Assembly: GCF_047675955.1 (NCBI RefSeq)
Contig: NC_132925.1
Location: forward strand, 18,996,688-19,060,687
Direction: 5' to 3'
DNA from: Chlorocebus sabaeus
Lineage: Eukaryota > Chordata > Mammalia > Primates > Cercopithecidae
DNA: 64,000 bases
Shown here: one piece after another, positions 1-10,293 of the stretch
How positions within the stretch are numbered: position 1 is the stretch's first letter
Layout: each line of letters opens with the position of its first letter
Made by a program: the position numbers and the translations under genes
Notes under the pieces: generated by a model
Seen by the model: only the letters and a program-made list of their open reading frames with translations
Told to the model about the DNA's origin: nothing
Databases searched by the model: none

Positions 1-276
1 GTCTCTTTTGATCTTTGATGGTTTAAAGTCTATTTTATCAGAGACTAGTATTGCAACCCCTGCTTTTTTTTGTTCTCCTTTTGCTTGGCAAATCTTCCTC
101 CATCCCTTTATTTTGAGCCTATGTATGTCTCTGCGTGTGAGATGGGTCTCCTGAATACAGCAGACTGATGGGTCTTGACTCTTTATTCAGTTTGCCAGTC
201 TGTGTCTTTTAATTGGAGCATTTAGTCCATTTACATTTAAGGTTAATATTGTTATGTGTGAACTTGATCCTGCCAT
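1..276 (-). pseudogene. L1 ORF2 start (endonuclease N-terminus), stop at codon 30, partial
   Basis: ATG at 274-276 is followed by MAGSSSHITILTLNVNGLN, the beginning of the apurinic-type endonuclease domain including the asparagine of the active site (LNVNGLN). A TGA at 187-189 replaces the tryptophan expected at codon 30. The frame then continues with recognisable endonuclease sequence (SQDPSVCCIQETHL-type) to the left edge. The 63-base gap from the ORF1 stop is normal for L1. ORF2p normally provides endonuclease and reverse transcriptase; this copy is dead at this point. Confidence 0.9.
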
Positions 277-339
277 TATGATATTTACTGGTTATTTTGC
301 TCGTTAGTTGATGCAGTTTCTTCCTAGCCTCGATGGTCT

Positions 340-1356
340 TTACATTTTGGCATGTTTTTGCAATGGCTGGTACTGGTTGTTCCTTTCCATGTTTAGTGCT
401 TCCTTCAGGGTCTCTTGTAAGGCAGGCCTAGTGGTGACAATATCTCTAAGCATTTGCTTATCTGTAAAGGATTTTATTTCTCCTTCACTTATGAAACTTA
501 GTTTGGCTGGATATGAAATTCTGGGTTGAAAATTCTTTTCTTTAAGAATGTTGAATATCGGCCCCCACTCTCTTCTGGCTTGGAGAGTTTCTGCCGAGAG
601 ATCTGCTGTTAGTCTGATGGGCTTCCCTTTGTGTGTATCCCGACCTTTCTCTGTGGCTGCCTTTAAAATCTTTTCCTTCATTTAAACTTTGGTGAATCTG
701 ACAATTATGTGTCTTGGAGTTGCTCTTCTGGAGGAGTATCTTTGTGGCGTTCTCTGTATTTCCTGGATTTGAATGTTGGCCTGCCCTACTAGGTTGGGGA
801 AGTTCTCCTGGATGATATCCTGAAGAGTGTTTTCCAACTTGGTTCCATTTTCCCCCTCACTTTCGGGCACCCCAGTCAGACGTAGATTTGGTCTTTTTAC
901 ATAATCCCATACTTCTTGCAGGCTTTGTTCATTTCTTTTTCTTCTTTTTTCTTTTGGTTTCTCTTCTCGCTTCATTTCATTCATTTGACCCTCAATCGCT
1001 GATACTCTTTCTTCCAGTTGATCGAGTCGGTTACTGAAGCTTGTGCATTTGTCACGTATTTCTCATGTCATGGTTTTCATCTCTTTCATTTCGTTTATGA
1101 CCTTCTCTGCATTAATTACTCTAGCCATCAATTCTTCCACTTTTTTTTCAAGATTTTTAGTTTCTTTGCGCTGGATACGTAATTCCTCCTTTAGCTCTGA
1201 GAAGTTTGATGGACTGAAGCCTTCTTCTCTCATCTCGTCAAAGTCATTCTCCGTCCAGCTTTGATCCGTTGCTGGCGATGAGCTGTGCTCCTTTGCTGGG
1301 GGAGATGTGCTCTTATTTTTTGAATTTCCAGCTTTTCTGCCCTGCTTTTTCCCCAT
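340..1356 (-). pseudogene. L1 ORF1 (ORF1p RNA-binding chaperone), two in-frame stops
   Basis: A 339-codon frame starting MGKKQGRKAG and ending in NHAKM-like sequence (here QKHAKM). The known order of ORF1p is visible: a charged N-terminus, a coiled coil (about residues 50-150, rich in E, K, L), then the RRM and C-terminal domain with RPNLRLTGVPE and IRLTADLSAETLQARREWGPIF. The frame has no shift, but TGA at codon 98 (1063-1065) replaces an expected CGA arginine codon, and TAA at codon 225 (682-684) replaces a GAA glutamate codon. The first fits CpG deamination. In life ORF1p trimers coat L1 RNA in the cytoplasm; this copy could give only a short N-terminal fragment. Confidence 0.93.
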
Positions 1357-2384
1357 CTTTGTGGTTTTATCTGCCTCTGGTCTTTGATGATGGTGACGTA
1401 CTGATGGGGTTTTGGTGTAGGTGTCTGCTGTTTGATAGTTTTCCTTCTAACAGTCAGGACCCTCAGCTGTAGGTCTGTTGGAGATTGCTTGAGGTCCACT
1501 CCAGACCCTGTTTGCCTGGGTATCAGCAGCGGAGGTGCAGAAGATAGAATATTTCTGAACAGCGAGTGTACCTGTCTGATTCTTGCTTTGGAAGCTTCCT
1601 CTCAGGGGTGTACTCTACCCTGTGAGGTGTGGGGTGTCAGACTGCCCCTAGTGGGTGGGGGATGTCTCCCAGTTAGGCTACTCAGGGGTCAGGGACCCAC
1701 TTGAGCAGGCAGTCTGTCCCTTCTCAGATCTCAATCTCCATGTTGGGAGATCCGCTGCTCTCTTCAAAGCTGTCAGACAGAGTCGTTTGCATCTGCAGAG
1801 GTTTCTGCTGCTTTTATTGTTGTTTAGTTGTGCCCCGTCCCCAGAGGTGGAGTGTACAGAGACAGGCAGGTTTCCTTGAGCTGCTGTGAGCTCCACCCAG
1901 TTCGAGCTTCCCAGCGGCTTTGTTTACCTACTTAAGCCTCAGCAATGGCGGGCGCCCCTCCCCCAGCCTCCTGCTGCCTTGCGGTTAGATCGCAGACTGC
2001 TGTGCTAGCAATGAGGGAGGCTCCGTGGGCGTGGGACCCTCCTGGCCAGGTGTGGGATACAATCTCCTGATGTGCCCGTTTGCTTAAAGCGCAGTATTGG
2101 GGTGGGAGTTACCAGATTTTCCAGGTGTTGTGTGTCTCAGTTCCCCTGGCTAGGAAAAGGGATTTCCTTCCCCCTTGCGCTTCCCAGGTGAGGCTATGCC
2201 TAGCTCTGCTTCAGCTGTGGCTGGTCGGGCTGCAGCAGCTGACCAGCACCGATTGTCCGGCACTCCCCAGTGAGATGAACCCAGTACCTCAGTTGAAAAT
2301 GCAGAAATCACCGGTCTTCTGTGTTGCTCGTGCTGGGAGTTGGAGACTGGAGCTGTTCCTATTCGGCCATCTTGCTCTGCCCCA
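1357..2384 (-). promoter_or_regulatory. L1 5' UTR with internal promoter; YY1-type site at its start
   Basis: GC-richer than its surroundings and colinear with the primate L1 5' UTR. A YY1 core (CCATCTT on the plus strand, 2366-2374) sits within the first 20 bases of the element, where YY1 is known to position L1 transcription starts. The human L1 5' UTR also contains an antisense promoter that fires outward. Here that would point rightward into 2,385 onward. Activity in this copy is inference. Confidence 0.7.
1945..2070 (+). CDS. ORF0-like small frame antisense to the L1 5' UTR (41 aa)
   Basis: On the strand opposite to L1, ATG at 1945 opens MAGAPPPAS, the same start as the primate L1 ORF0 described in human and chimpanzee. 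It ends at TGA 2068-2070 after 41 codons. From memory of the human sequence, a net one-base difference just after residue 9 puts the rest in another frame, so the C-terminal part should not resemble human ORF0. The downstream position of the human ORF0 splice donor is still CAG/GTG at about 2121-2126, but with a weaker intron start. ORF0 is reported to be driven by the L1 antisense promoter. Whether this copy is translated is unknown. Confidence 0.4.
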   Translation: MAGAPPPASCCLAVRSQTAVLAMREAPWAWDPPGQVWDTIS

Positions 2385-2776
2385 CATCTTTTTAAATAAA
2401 GGAGAATATGTTATCTTAAATCTGTTGGGTCAAGACTCCTTAGGTGAACACAAAAAGGAATTAATGACAGATTAAGGAGACTAATTAACACACATTCTTT
2501 TGTAGCAATTTTAGGTTCCTAAATGTTTAAATTTATTTTGCTTATGTCAAATGTTCAAAAAGTTTGGTTGCTCCATTTTTTTTATGAGCACATAATAATA
2601 GTAGTGACAGGTTAAATCCCTAGGAAATTTCAGTTATTTGTGTTATCCTCATGGGTTCATTGTGTAGTTCTTCAACGATTGCTTAAGTCATTCCCTCAAC
2701 CCTACATCACTTACCTGTGCTCTTCAAATGAAGACTTTGACCATGGAAGTGACCTTACAGCCATTTTCTAGAGGGT

Positions 2777-2801
2777 AAAAAAAAAAAAAAAAAAAAAAAA
2801 A
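2777..2801. repeat. A25 homopolymer
   Basis: Twenty-five consecutive A. No Alu, L1 or gene-like sequence lies immediately upstream, so it is listed only as a simple repeat. Confidence 0.95.
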
Positions 2802-3138
2802 GAACAGCAATTAACAGGCATTAAATGAGGAACATTCTGAAAAGCATATTTGAAGTCCCAAGAACATGAGGACATTCTCAGCAGGGTAGAATCCTATGAC
2901 TAGTGAGTATTTACCACATCAACTTTTATGACTAATTAGGTGGTTCAAATTTATTTATCAGAGCTTGTCCAAATAACCGTTCTTTTTTCCTTATGTGATA
3001 TTTTCTTGTTTTCTCCTGCAAACACTTCACATAAGAAGTCACTGTGATATGAAGTTAGCTTAGTTCTTGGAATTTTTGTTTAGAAACTATTTGCACATAA
3101 ATTAAAAGACTCTGTCATTTGGAAATTAGCACACAACT

Positions 3139-3165
3139 TTTATCCTGCCTCAAAGGCAGGATAAA
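3139..3165. repeat. Perfect 12-bp inverted repeat, 3-base loop
   Basis: TTTATCCTGCCT at 3139-3150 and its exact reverse complement at 3154-3165 are separated by CAA. As RNA this would be a compact hairpin. No flanking features suggest a function. Confidence 0.9.
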
Positions 3166-4431
3166 CCCTTTATTGTGTTTCCTTAACTTTTCCTATGTTC
3201 TGTAGATTTTGGAAAGTGTTGTGTTGTATCCTGTGTTGCTGTTTCTGTTTTGGTTAACCAGACTCTGTTTAGGATTCAGGACTTTTAGCGCCCATCCCAG
3301 TGCATGTTAAATCAATTATGGAAGCACAGGGTAGAAGTGAAAGCATTTTTACCCAAAAGGCCCTGCTAAAGTTGTTAGATTCAATTAAGTACAAATTCTG
3401 TCTTCGGGATTAGAGTTTTATAGTCCAAGTCAGAACTCGAGTTCCTGTGTTCTTCCTTATACCCATATATACATTCTTCCACTGAGGTTAAGTGTCCCCA
3501 CCATGCTGTCTAGCCCTAAAATGGCATACCCATTTTCAGCCCTCCTTCTGAGAAGCTTGTTACACTCACTGGTTGCATTTGGATTAAATTTGAATGCTTC
3601 TTTTTTGGGGGGGGGGCAGGTATGGCATTCTTTTGTTGGTTATTACAGGAGGGTTTTGAGTTTTGGGTTTTATTTTCATACTAGGGTTGGGTTGCTGAGC
3701 CGGAAATCAAATTAAAACTGGCACGTCTCTGTGGTTTCATTTGCTTTTCTTCCTGCCATGGGATAAGCTGGCACTGAAGTCTTGTTTTGAAACCCTGAAA
3801 TTCAAGCCTTAGAAAAATCATTGCCAATAGTGTGAGTTGAAATGCTTGGTTTGAATTTCCACTGGATTGTGGGGACCCAAATAGAAAGGTTGAATTAGAG
3901 TTTGTTTCAGCAGCCAGTAGAATATCTTCTCCATGTAGATTTGTTAAGAAATTTGGACACTGTCTTACAAAATATTTGGAGGTTAAACTTGCACCAGCCC
4001 TTCCTCTACTGTGTATAGCATCCTGTTTATGGGAGAAAAGAATATATGAGTGAAGGCCAAAAACAAGAGAAAGCATGGCTGTTGTGTTTTGTAAAAGTGT
4101 TTGGGGGTATTTTATAGAAGGCAGAGAGAAAATTGGGCAGCTGAATTGGTTCAACGTAAGACACTGGGAGAAAAAATGATGAAGATTTTTAGAGGCATTT
4201 TTGTTGTATATTATGAGTAAAATTCTCTTTGGAAATGCTGTGAGAATCTTAATTAGAGATTTAAATTGCTTTTACATTCCCTTTTTGTTTTTAAAGGCTG
4301 ACTATTCTTTAAAGAAGGAGTGCTCAAGCAGTCTGTGAATTGAAAACGAACATCTCTTTGAATCTGTTCTTGTATAAGAGGTGATTTCACATAACATCCT
4401 AGTTTTTTATTCAGAGTTTTAAATATCCTTT

Positions 4432-4565
4432 TTCATTAGTTTTTTTCAATATTAGATCTTGAAATTGGAAATACTTTAATCCCCATCAGCGTAACAGGAG
4501 ATTTAATTATCTGTCTTCATTAGCTTTTATCCAATATTAGATTTTGTAATTGAAAATATTTCCAA
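4432..4565 (+). repeat. Two-copy tandem duplication, period about 84
   Basis: A 45-base block beginning TTCATTAG at 4432 recurs at 4516 at about 80 percent identity, with TTCATTAG, CAATATTAGAT and AATTG shared in order. It is an old local duplication. Confidence 0.7.
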
Positions 4566-6547
4566 TATGTTCTTGATTAATAGAGAGTTCGGAATATCTA
4601 ATGCTCATTGTAATTGCAATCTAGTAGACTACTTACATACAAAAATGAAGAAGAGGTAAGAGACAGTGTATGGACACTTGCAGACACGAGACTATTTGTA
4701 TTCCTTTTCTTTTCCCTTTTTCCTTGGCAACACTATATATCAGAAATATTTAAAAAATAGTCACAGACTATGAAATATAGAAAATACAATGAGGTGAGTG
4801 CTATTGTGTCTATCATGTGGAGATGATAAACAACTATATTGTTCAAAATGCCTAAGTTCGACTGGAAGAATGAAATGGAAATGCAGTTGATGTGCTTTTA
4901 AAGATTCCTTTTCAGATAAATTCCCTCTAAATTCAGTATTTACAATTTGGTCCAGATATGAATTTGAGAGGAAGAAAATGGATTTTGGTAATTTTCTATG
5001 GATTCATGGCTTTTCTTGACCTTGAACAGACTTATCAAGCTCCACAGAAGCCCAGATGTTACAATTTATAAGTGTGATAAAGGCCCAGTTTTTCCTTCAA
5101 AAAACAAAACAAAACAAAAGAAAACAAAAACCCACTCAGTTTGTTTACTAGACAATAAAATCAAATGGAAAACCTTTTCATGAATGGTGGTCTTTGTGTG
5201 TAATGTGAAGCTTCTATTTAGAGCTCTTCAGCCTATGTATCCTTCATTATAATCTCTTATGAGGAATATTCAAAGCTATCTAGGCCAAAAGGGACAATTA
5301 ATAGGAGTATGAGTCTTGAACCAATTACGTGTCACATGGTTTAACAAGGAGTGGTGCCAGCAAAATCTCTCAAATTGGGGAAGATAAAAGACATATACCA
5401 TCATGTGCCAAGTCTGAGAAGCACAAATGTTTAAAATCCCCAATCTGCACCTAATTTCATTAAATTTCACTGGTTATTCCTGTTTGAACTTCGTGTACCT
5501 TCTAATCCTACTTCCATACAAAGAACAGAATTGCTAGTTTACTCAAGACTGGCTGTTTGGTTAGTAGCTTTAGGAAGAAAAGAGCTTAACTGGTCGTTGG
5601 AGAATGTGATTATTTTATTTGGGAAGAAGTTAAGTTAAATATATCACTTTAAGTATGATTAAAATATGTTTTTAATCAATACATTATAAAAACTGTAATG
5701 TTTAAAAGTGCAATAAAGGAAGAAAGTTTCTGCTTATTTAGGCATTGGTGTAGTCTTGCTTTCCACATCAGTCCTTGGAGAGGAAGTGGGAAAGGAGTGG
5801 AAGTCACATTAATCACTCCTAGAGCAAGAGTCTCTGTCTAGGCCCAATTTAAATTTTGCTCTTGGTAGATTCGATTACAGACAAACTGGTGAATTTGTAG
5901 GTGAATTCAAGCTTTAATGCACTTCAGAATCAAAATACTTCTGAGATGTATGAAGGCTGAAATAAAACCATGAATAAGCCAGTAAATCCCCTCTTCCAAG
6001 AATGGAGGGGACCATCAATCTCAGGACAGGTCTCATCCTCAATTCCAGAAAAGAGTATGCCTCAACTCTTACCTGCAGATTCCCATCTGTCAAACCATTA
6101 AAAATATCTAAGGGAAAAAATTGTGTTTTATTCTTCAACGAACAAAAATGATACCATTATAGGGGTTTTCCCTTTAAGAGTCTGAATTCCTCCTACTTCA
6201 GCAGAATTCACAGATAGCTGGTCATCATCCTGTATGATTCTGAGACAAAATACCAGTAAGAACATAGACGCTCTTGACATTTTTATAAATGAACTGGCAA
6301 AACTGAATTAAGAACATTTTTCAGGTTTTGAACCCTAATTTTCTCCCAAGTGATATGTAATTTTACTTGGAAAACTGTCAGAAATACATGAACCAACCCA
6401 CTGATTAGTCTCCGCTACCATGCCTCTCAGAGCTAGTTGAGGATTAAATAAGTCATTAAATTAAAAAGTGCTTGGGAATCTCAAAGTTCTATTTGAATGT
6501 GAGAGATTATTTCAGTGACTCTGATCCTGCTAAGCAGTCTCATTTTA

Positions 6548-6552
6548 GGCAG
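6548..6552 (+). repeat. Target-site duplication of THE1 provirus, left copy
   Basis: GGCAG immediately before the 5' LTR. The same five bases follow the 3' LTR at 9102-9106, as expected for an LTR element integrated by a retroviral-type integrase. Confidence 0.85.
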
Positions 6553-6903
6553 TGATTTGGTTTGGTTGTGTCCCACGCAAATCACATCTTGAATTCCCAC
6601 ATGTTGTGGGAGAGACCCAGTGGGAGGTGATTGAATCATGGGGTCAGGTCTTTCCCATGCTGTGCTCGTGATAGTAAGTAAGTATTTTGAGATTTGATGG
6701 TTATGATAAGGGGCAGTTTTCCTGCACAAGCTCTTTGCTTGCTGGCATACATGTAAGTAAGATATGATGCTCCTCCATGCTTCCACCGTGATTGTGAGGC
6801 TTCCCCAGCTGCATGGAACTTAAGTTCAATTAAACCTGTTTCTTTAGTAAATCGCCCAGTCTTGGGTATGTTTTTAATTGCAGTGTGAAAATGGACTAAT
6901 ACA
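6553..6903 (+). repeat. 5' LTR of THE1 provirus
   Basis: 351 bases, close to the usual 350-370 of THE1 LTRs. It contains the typical order: GGTTTGG..TGTGTCC, CCCACATGTTGTGGGAGAGAC, TTGAATCATGGGG, a GATAAGGGGCAGTTTT block near the expected TATA region, and the CAATTAAACCTG polyadenylation-like region. These LTRs are known promoters in some primate tissues; no activity can be inferred here. Confidence 0.9.
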
Positions 6904-8446
6904 GTAAATTAGTACCAGTAGAGTGGGGTGCTGCTGAAAAGATACCTGAAAACGTGGAAGCAACTTTGGAACTGGGTAACATGCAGAGGTTGGAACAGTT
7001 TGGAGGGCTCAGAAGAAGACAGAAAGATATGGGAACATTTGGAACTTCGTAGAGACTTGTTGAATGGCTTTGACCAAAACCTGATAGCAATATGGACAAT
7101 AAAGTTCAAGCTGAGGTGGTCTCAGATGGAGATGAGGAACTTGTTGGGGACTGGAGCAAAGGTGACTTTTGTTATGTTTTAGCAAAGAGAGTGACAGCAT
7201 TTTGCCCCTGCCCTAGGGATTTGTGGAATTTTGCACTTGAGAGAGATGATTTAGGGTACCTGGTGGAAGAAATTTCTAAGCAGCAAAGTATTCAAGAAGT
7301 GAATTGGGTGCTGTTAAGGCATTCAGTTTTATCAGGAAAGCAGAACATAAAATTTTGAAAATCTTCAGCCTTACAACGTGATAGAAAATAAAAACCCATT
7401 TTCTGAGAAGAAATTCTAGCTGACTGCTGCAGAAATTTGCATAAGTAATGAGGAGCCGAATGTAATCCCCAAGACAATTGGGAAAATGTCTCCAGGGCAT
7501 GTCAGAGGTCTTCATGGAAGACCCTCTCATCAGAGGTCTGGAGGCTCAGGAGAAAATGGTTTAGTGGTCCTGGCCCAGGGTCCCTGTACTGTGTGCAGTC
7601 CAGGGACTTGGTGCCCAGCATCCCAGCCACTCTAGCCATGACTAAAAGGAGCCAAGGTACAGCTTGGGCTGTTGCTTCAGAGGGTGGAACCCTCAAGCCT
7701 TGGCAGCTTCCATGTGGTGTTGAGAAGTCAAGAATTCAGGTTTGAGTACCTCCATCTAGATTTCAGAAGACGTATGGAAACACCTGGATGCCCAGGCAAA
7801 AGTTTGCTGCAGGGTTGGGGCCTCATGGAGAACCTCTGGTAGTGCAGAAGGGAAATGTGGGGTCAGAGCCCCCACACAGAGTCTCTACTAGAGCACCACC
7901 TAGTGGAGCTGTGAAAAGAGGGCCACCATCCTCCAGACCCCAAAATGGTAGATCCACTGACAGCTTGCACTGTGCACCTGGAAAAGCCATATACACTCAA
8001 CACAGTCTGTGAAAGCAGCCAGAAAAGGGTTTATATTTTGTAAAGCCACAGGGGCTTAGCTGCCCAAGACCATGGGAACCCTCTTGCATCAGCATGACCT
8101 GGATGTGAGACATGACGTCAAAGGAGATCATTTTGGAACTTTAAGATTTGACTGTCCCACTGGATTTCAGACTTGCATGGTGCCTGTAGCCCCTTTGTTT
8201 TGGCCAATGTCTCCAATTTGGAATGGCTGTTTTATCCAATGCCTATTCCCCTATTGTATCTAGGAAGTAACTAACTTGCTTTTGATTTTACAAGCTTATA
8301 GGCAGAAAGGACTTGCCTTGTCTCTGGTGAGACTTTGGACTTTCGAGTTAATGTTGAAATGAGTTAAGACTTTGGGGTACTGTTGGGAAGGCATATTTGG
8401 TTTTGAAATGTGAGGACATGAGATTTGGGAGGGGCCAGTGGTGGAA
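6904..8446 (+). mobile_element. THE1 internal region
   Basis: Begins with the typical GTAAATTAGTACCAGTAGAG after the LTR and ends in a purine-rich stretch (GAGATTTGGGAGGGGCC) that serves as the polypurine tract just before the 3' LTR. Same order of blocks as the MST internal regions at 51.6-53.1 and 60.1-61.8 kb. No open frame longer than about 90 codons. Confidence 0.88.
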
Positions 8447-8760
8447 TGATATGGTTTGGCTGTGTCCCCACCCTTATCTCATCTTGAATTCCCACGTGTT
8501 GTGGGAGGGACTCAGTGGGAGGTAATTGAATCATGGGGGCAGGTCTTTCCCATGCTGTTCTTGTGATAGTGAGTAACACTCATGAGATCTGATGGATTTA
8601 TAAGGGGGAGTTTTCCTGCACAAGCTCTTTGCTTGCTGCCATCCATGTAAGACATAACTTGCTCCTCCTTACCTTCTGCCACTATGTGAGGCCTCCCTAG
8701 CCATGTGGAACTGTAATTAAACCTCTTTCTTTTGTAAATTGCCCAGTCTTGGATATGTCT
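8447..8760 (+). repeat. 3' LTR of THE1 provirus, first part
   Basis: Starts TGATATGGTTTGGCTGTGTC and runs to CTTGGATATGTCT, where the nested Alu is inserted. The remainder of the LTR resumes at 9060. Confidence 0.9.
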
Positions 8761-9059
8761 TTTTTTGTTTTTTGTTTTCTTTTAGATGGAATCTTGCTCT
8801 GTTGCTCAGGCTGGAGTGCAGGGGCACGATCTTGGCTCACTGCAACCTCTGCCTCCCAGGTTCAAGTGATTTTTTCTGCCTCCTGAGTAGCTGGGACTAC
8901 AGGCACGTGACACCACACACAGCTAATTTTTGTACTTTTAAAAGTAGAGTTGGTGTTTCACCATATTGGCCAGGCTGGTCTCGAACTCCTGACCTTGTAA
9001 TCCAACTACCTTAGCCTCCCAAAGTGCTAGGATTACAGGTGTGAGCCACTATGCCTGGC
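8761..9059 (-). mobile_element. Alu (AluS-type), minus strand, inside the THE1 3' LTR
   Basis: T-rich tail at the left, then the Alu right and left arms in reverse (CTCTGTTGCTCAGGCTGGAGTG to AGTGCTAGGATTACAGGTGTGAGCCAC). TTGGATATGTCT is duplicated at 8749-8760 and 9060-9071, a clean 12-base target-site duplication. Scattered changes at CpG sites indicate an older AluS rather than a young AluY. Confidence 0.93.
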
Positions 9060-9101
9060 TTGGATATGTCTTTATCAGCAGCGTGAAAAAGGACTAATAC
9101 A
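9060..9101 (+). repeat. 3' LTR of THE1 provirus, last part
   Basis: Resumes with the duplicated GGATATGTCT and ends GGACTAATACA, followed by the GGCAG target-site copy at 9102-9106. Confidence 0.9.
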
Positions 9102-9116
9102 GGCAGCCATTAAACC

Positions 9117-9210
9117 TCACTAGATTTCAGTGGCTTCATAAGAAAATGAGGAGGTTTGGATTAAATAATGTTTAAGGCTGCTTCTGATTCTAGCATTCTA
9201 TGATCACAAG
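9117..9210 (+). repeat. MIR3/L3-type old repeat fragment
   Basis: AAAATGAGGAGGTTTGGATTA followed by a CTTCTGATTCTAGCATTCTATGAT tail, in the order seen at the 3' end of MIR3 and L3/CR1-derived elements. Diverged. Confidence 0.5.
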
Positions 9211-10293
9211 GTATTTGCTTTTTAGTTAATTCAAGTTGTTCTTAAGAAAAATGAATGTATTATCCCAAAGGTAGATATCCCTGAAATTGTGTCTTAAAGC
9301 CATTGATTTGGGATATTTGCTCTTTTTAGTCAGTAGGTCTTTATTTCTTTTTAAAAATAATGTTTCTTCTCCTCTAACCTGTTCTACCCTTTAGGGTAGA
9401 CCTTAGGAGTTGTGTTCACCTTGTACTTTAAAAGAGAGCCAAACTTCTTTGGTAAAGAAGGTCTAATTATACACCTAATATAATCAGAAGGATCTAGTGT
9501 TAATATATTGCCCACAACATCCAGAATTTTTACATTCTATGCTGGTTTGAGAGATTGGTTTTTGCAAGTATTTTCCAACATCTCATTGCTCTTAATTGAA
9601 CCCTGAAGGCTTTTCTTGGCAACTGATTTCAGCCCTCACTGTCTGGGAAGGCCCTGATGTGGGCAGAAGCAGTGTGCTATTAGGATCCTTCATTTCAGGT
9701 TACCCCTGATTTTCCTCTCCAGGCTCTGCTTAGTCAAAAAGAGACAATCTCCTGCAGCTTGATTGATGCCCAAGAAGGATTTTCCAAGACAGAGATTGGT
9801 GGTGCCTAGGGTTTAAAACAAACCCCACAATGGGTGCCAGGGAATGTGGTTTTGGGACCGAGATTCTACATTCACATCTCCCTATTCCTTGTGGAGTCAT
9901 TTCTTTTCCTGTTTAGTGTATGAAAGAACTTGGCCAACAAAATTAAGCAAATTAATGATTGATGATATTTTTCCTCTGTTGAAATTCATTACTATTAAGA
10001 TTTGCAAGTAGATGGTTTGAAAATTCTTCAAAGGTCTGAATGGCGAGAAAGTTTAGCTTCTGCTGTCTTTGTGCTTCTCTCTCATTGGGCCAGAAATAGC
10101 TTTTTAAAAATGAAAGCAAGTTTATAGAAAGACGAGCAGGCTTTACTTTGCATATTTGCTTATGTAGAAGCATGTTATGGACTAATTACTTTTGATCATG
10201 TTGCTGGCTAAATATCAGAACATGGCCTAGGCTATCATAAAAAATAAAATGATCAGAACCTTTTATTGGCATGAGTAGTGTGTGATATCTGGT
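9211..10293. other. Unassigned non-coding sequence
   Basis: No gene, RNA gene or confidently named repeat seen. Frames are short and unrecognised. Confidence 0.5.

Larger units (their letters stand above)
1..2384 (-). mobile_element. L1 LINE, 5' portion (L1PA/Old World monkey type), continues past left edge
   Basis: Read on the minus strand, the element starts at about 2384 with the typical primate L1 head (purine-rich, then AAGATGGCCGAATAGG). It continues through a roughly 1.03-kb 5' UTR, an ORF1 of exactly 339 codons including its stop, a 63-base inter-ORF spacer and the start of ORF2, which runs off position 1. These spacings match the L1PA lineage. The 5' end is present, so the copy was probably full length. 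ORF1 and ORF2 both carry stops, so it cannot mobilise itself. The left target-site copy lies outside the window. Confidence 0.95.
2385..6547. other. Unassigned non-coding sequence
   Basis: I recognise no gene or clear repeat family across these 4.2 kb. Small features: an A25 tract at 2777-2801, a 12-bp perfect hairpin at 3139-3165, a G-run at 3605-3615, an 84-base-period tandem duplication at 4432-4565 and an A-rich simple stretch at 5098-5130. The longest frame (3681-4154, minus, 157 codons) has no recognisable domain. AT content is high throughout. Confidence 0.5.
6553..9101 (+). mobile_element. THE1-type ERVL-MaLR provirus, LTR-internal-LTR, with nested Alu
   Basis: 5' LTR 6553-6903, internal region 6904-8446, 3' LTR 8447-9101. 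Each LTR runs from a TGATATGG-like start (here TGATTTGG in the 5' copy) to GGACTAATACA. The 5-base duplications GGCAG on both sides prove that one insertion event placed the whole unit. The 3' LTR is split by an Alu (about 8761-9059). The internal region has only broken frames, as is usual for MaLR elements, which carry no functional proteins of their own. Assignment to THE1 rather than MST is from memory of the consensus. Confidence 0.92.

Noticed and set aside
2080..2475. 131-codon plus-strand frame across the L1 5' UTR edge
   Set aside because: It runs from L1 5' UTR into flanking DNA and does not correspond to the ORF0 start.
2740..2801. A25 tract as the tail of a processed pseudogene
   Set aside because: No parent-like sequence or target duplication beside it.
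3681..4154. 157-codon minus-strand frame, the longest outside recognised repeats
   Set aside because: No domain, signal or codon bias that I recognise, and AT-rich unselected DNA gives frames of this size occasionally.
8739..9014. 91-codon plus-strand frame
   Set aside because: Typical antisense-Alu frame inside the nested Alu.
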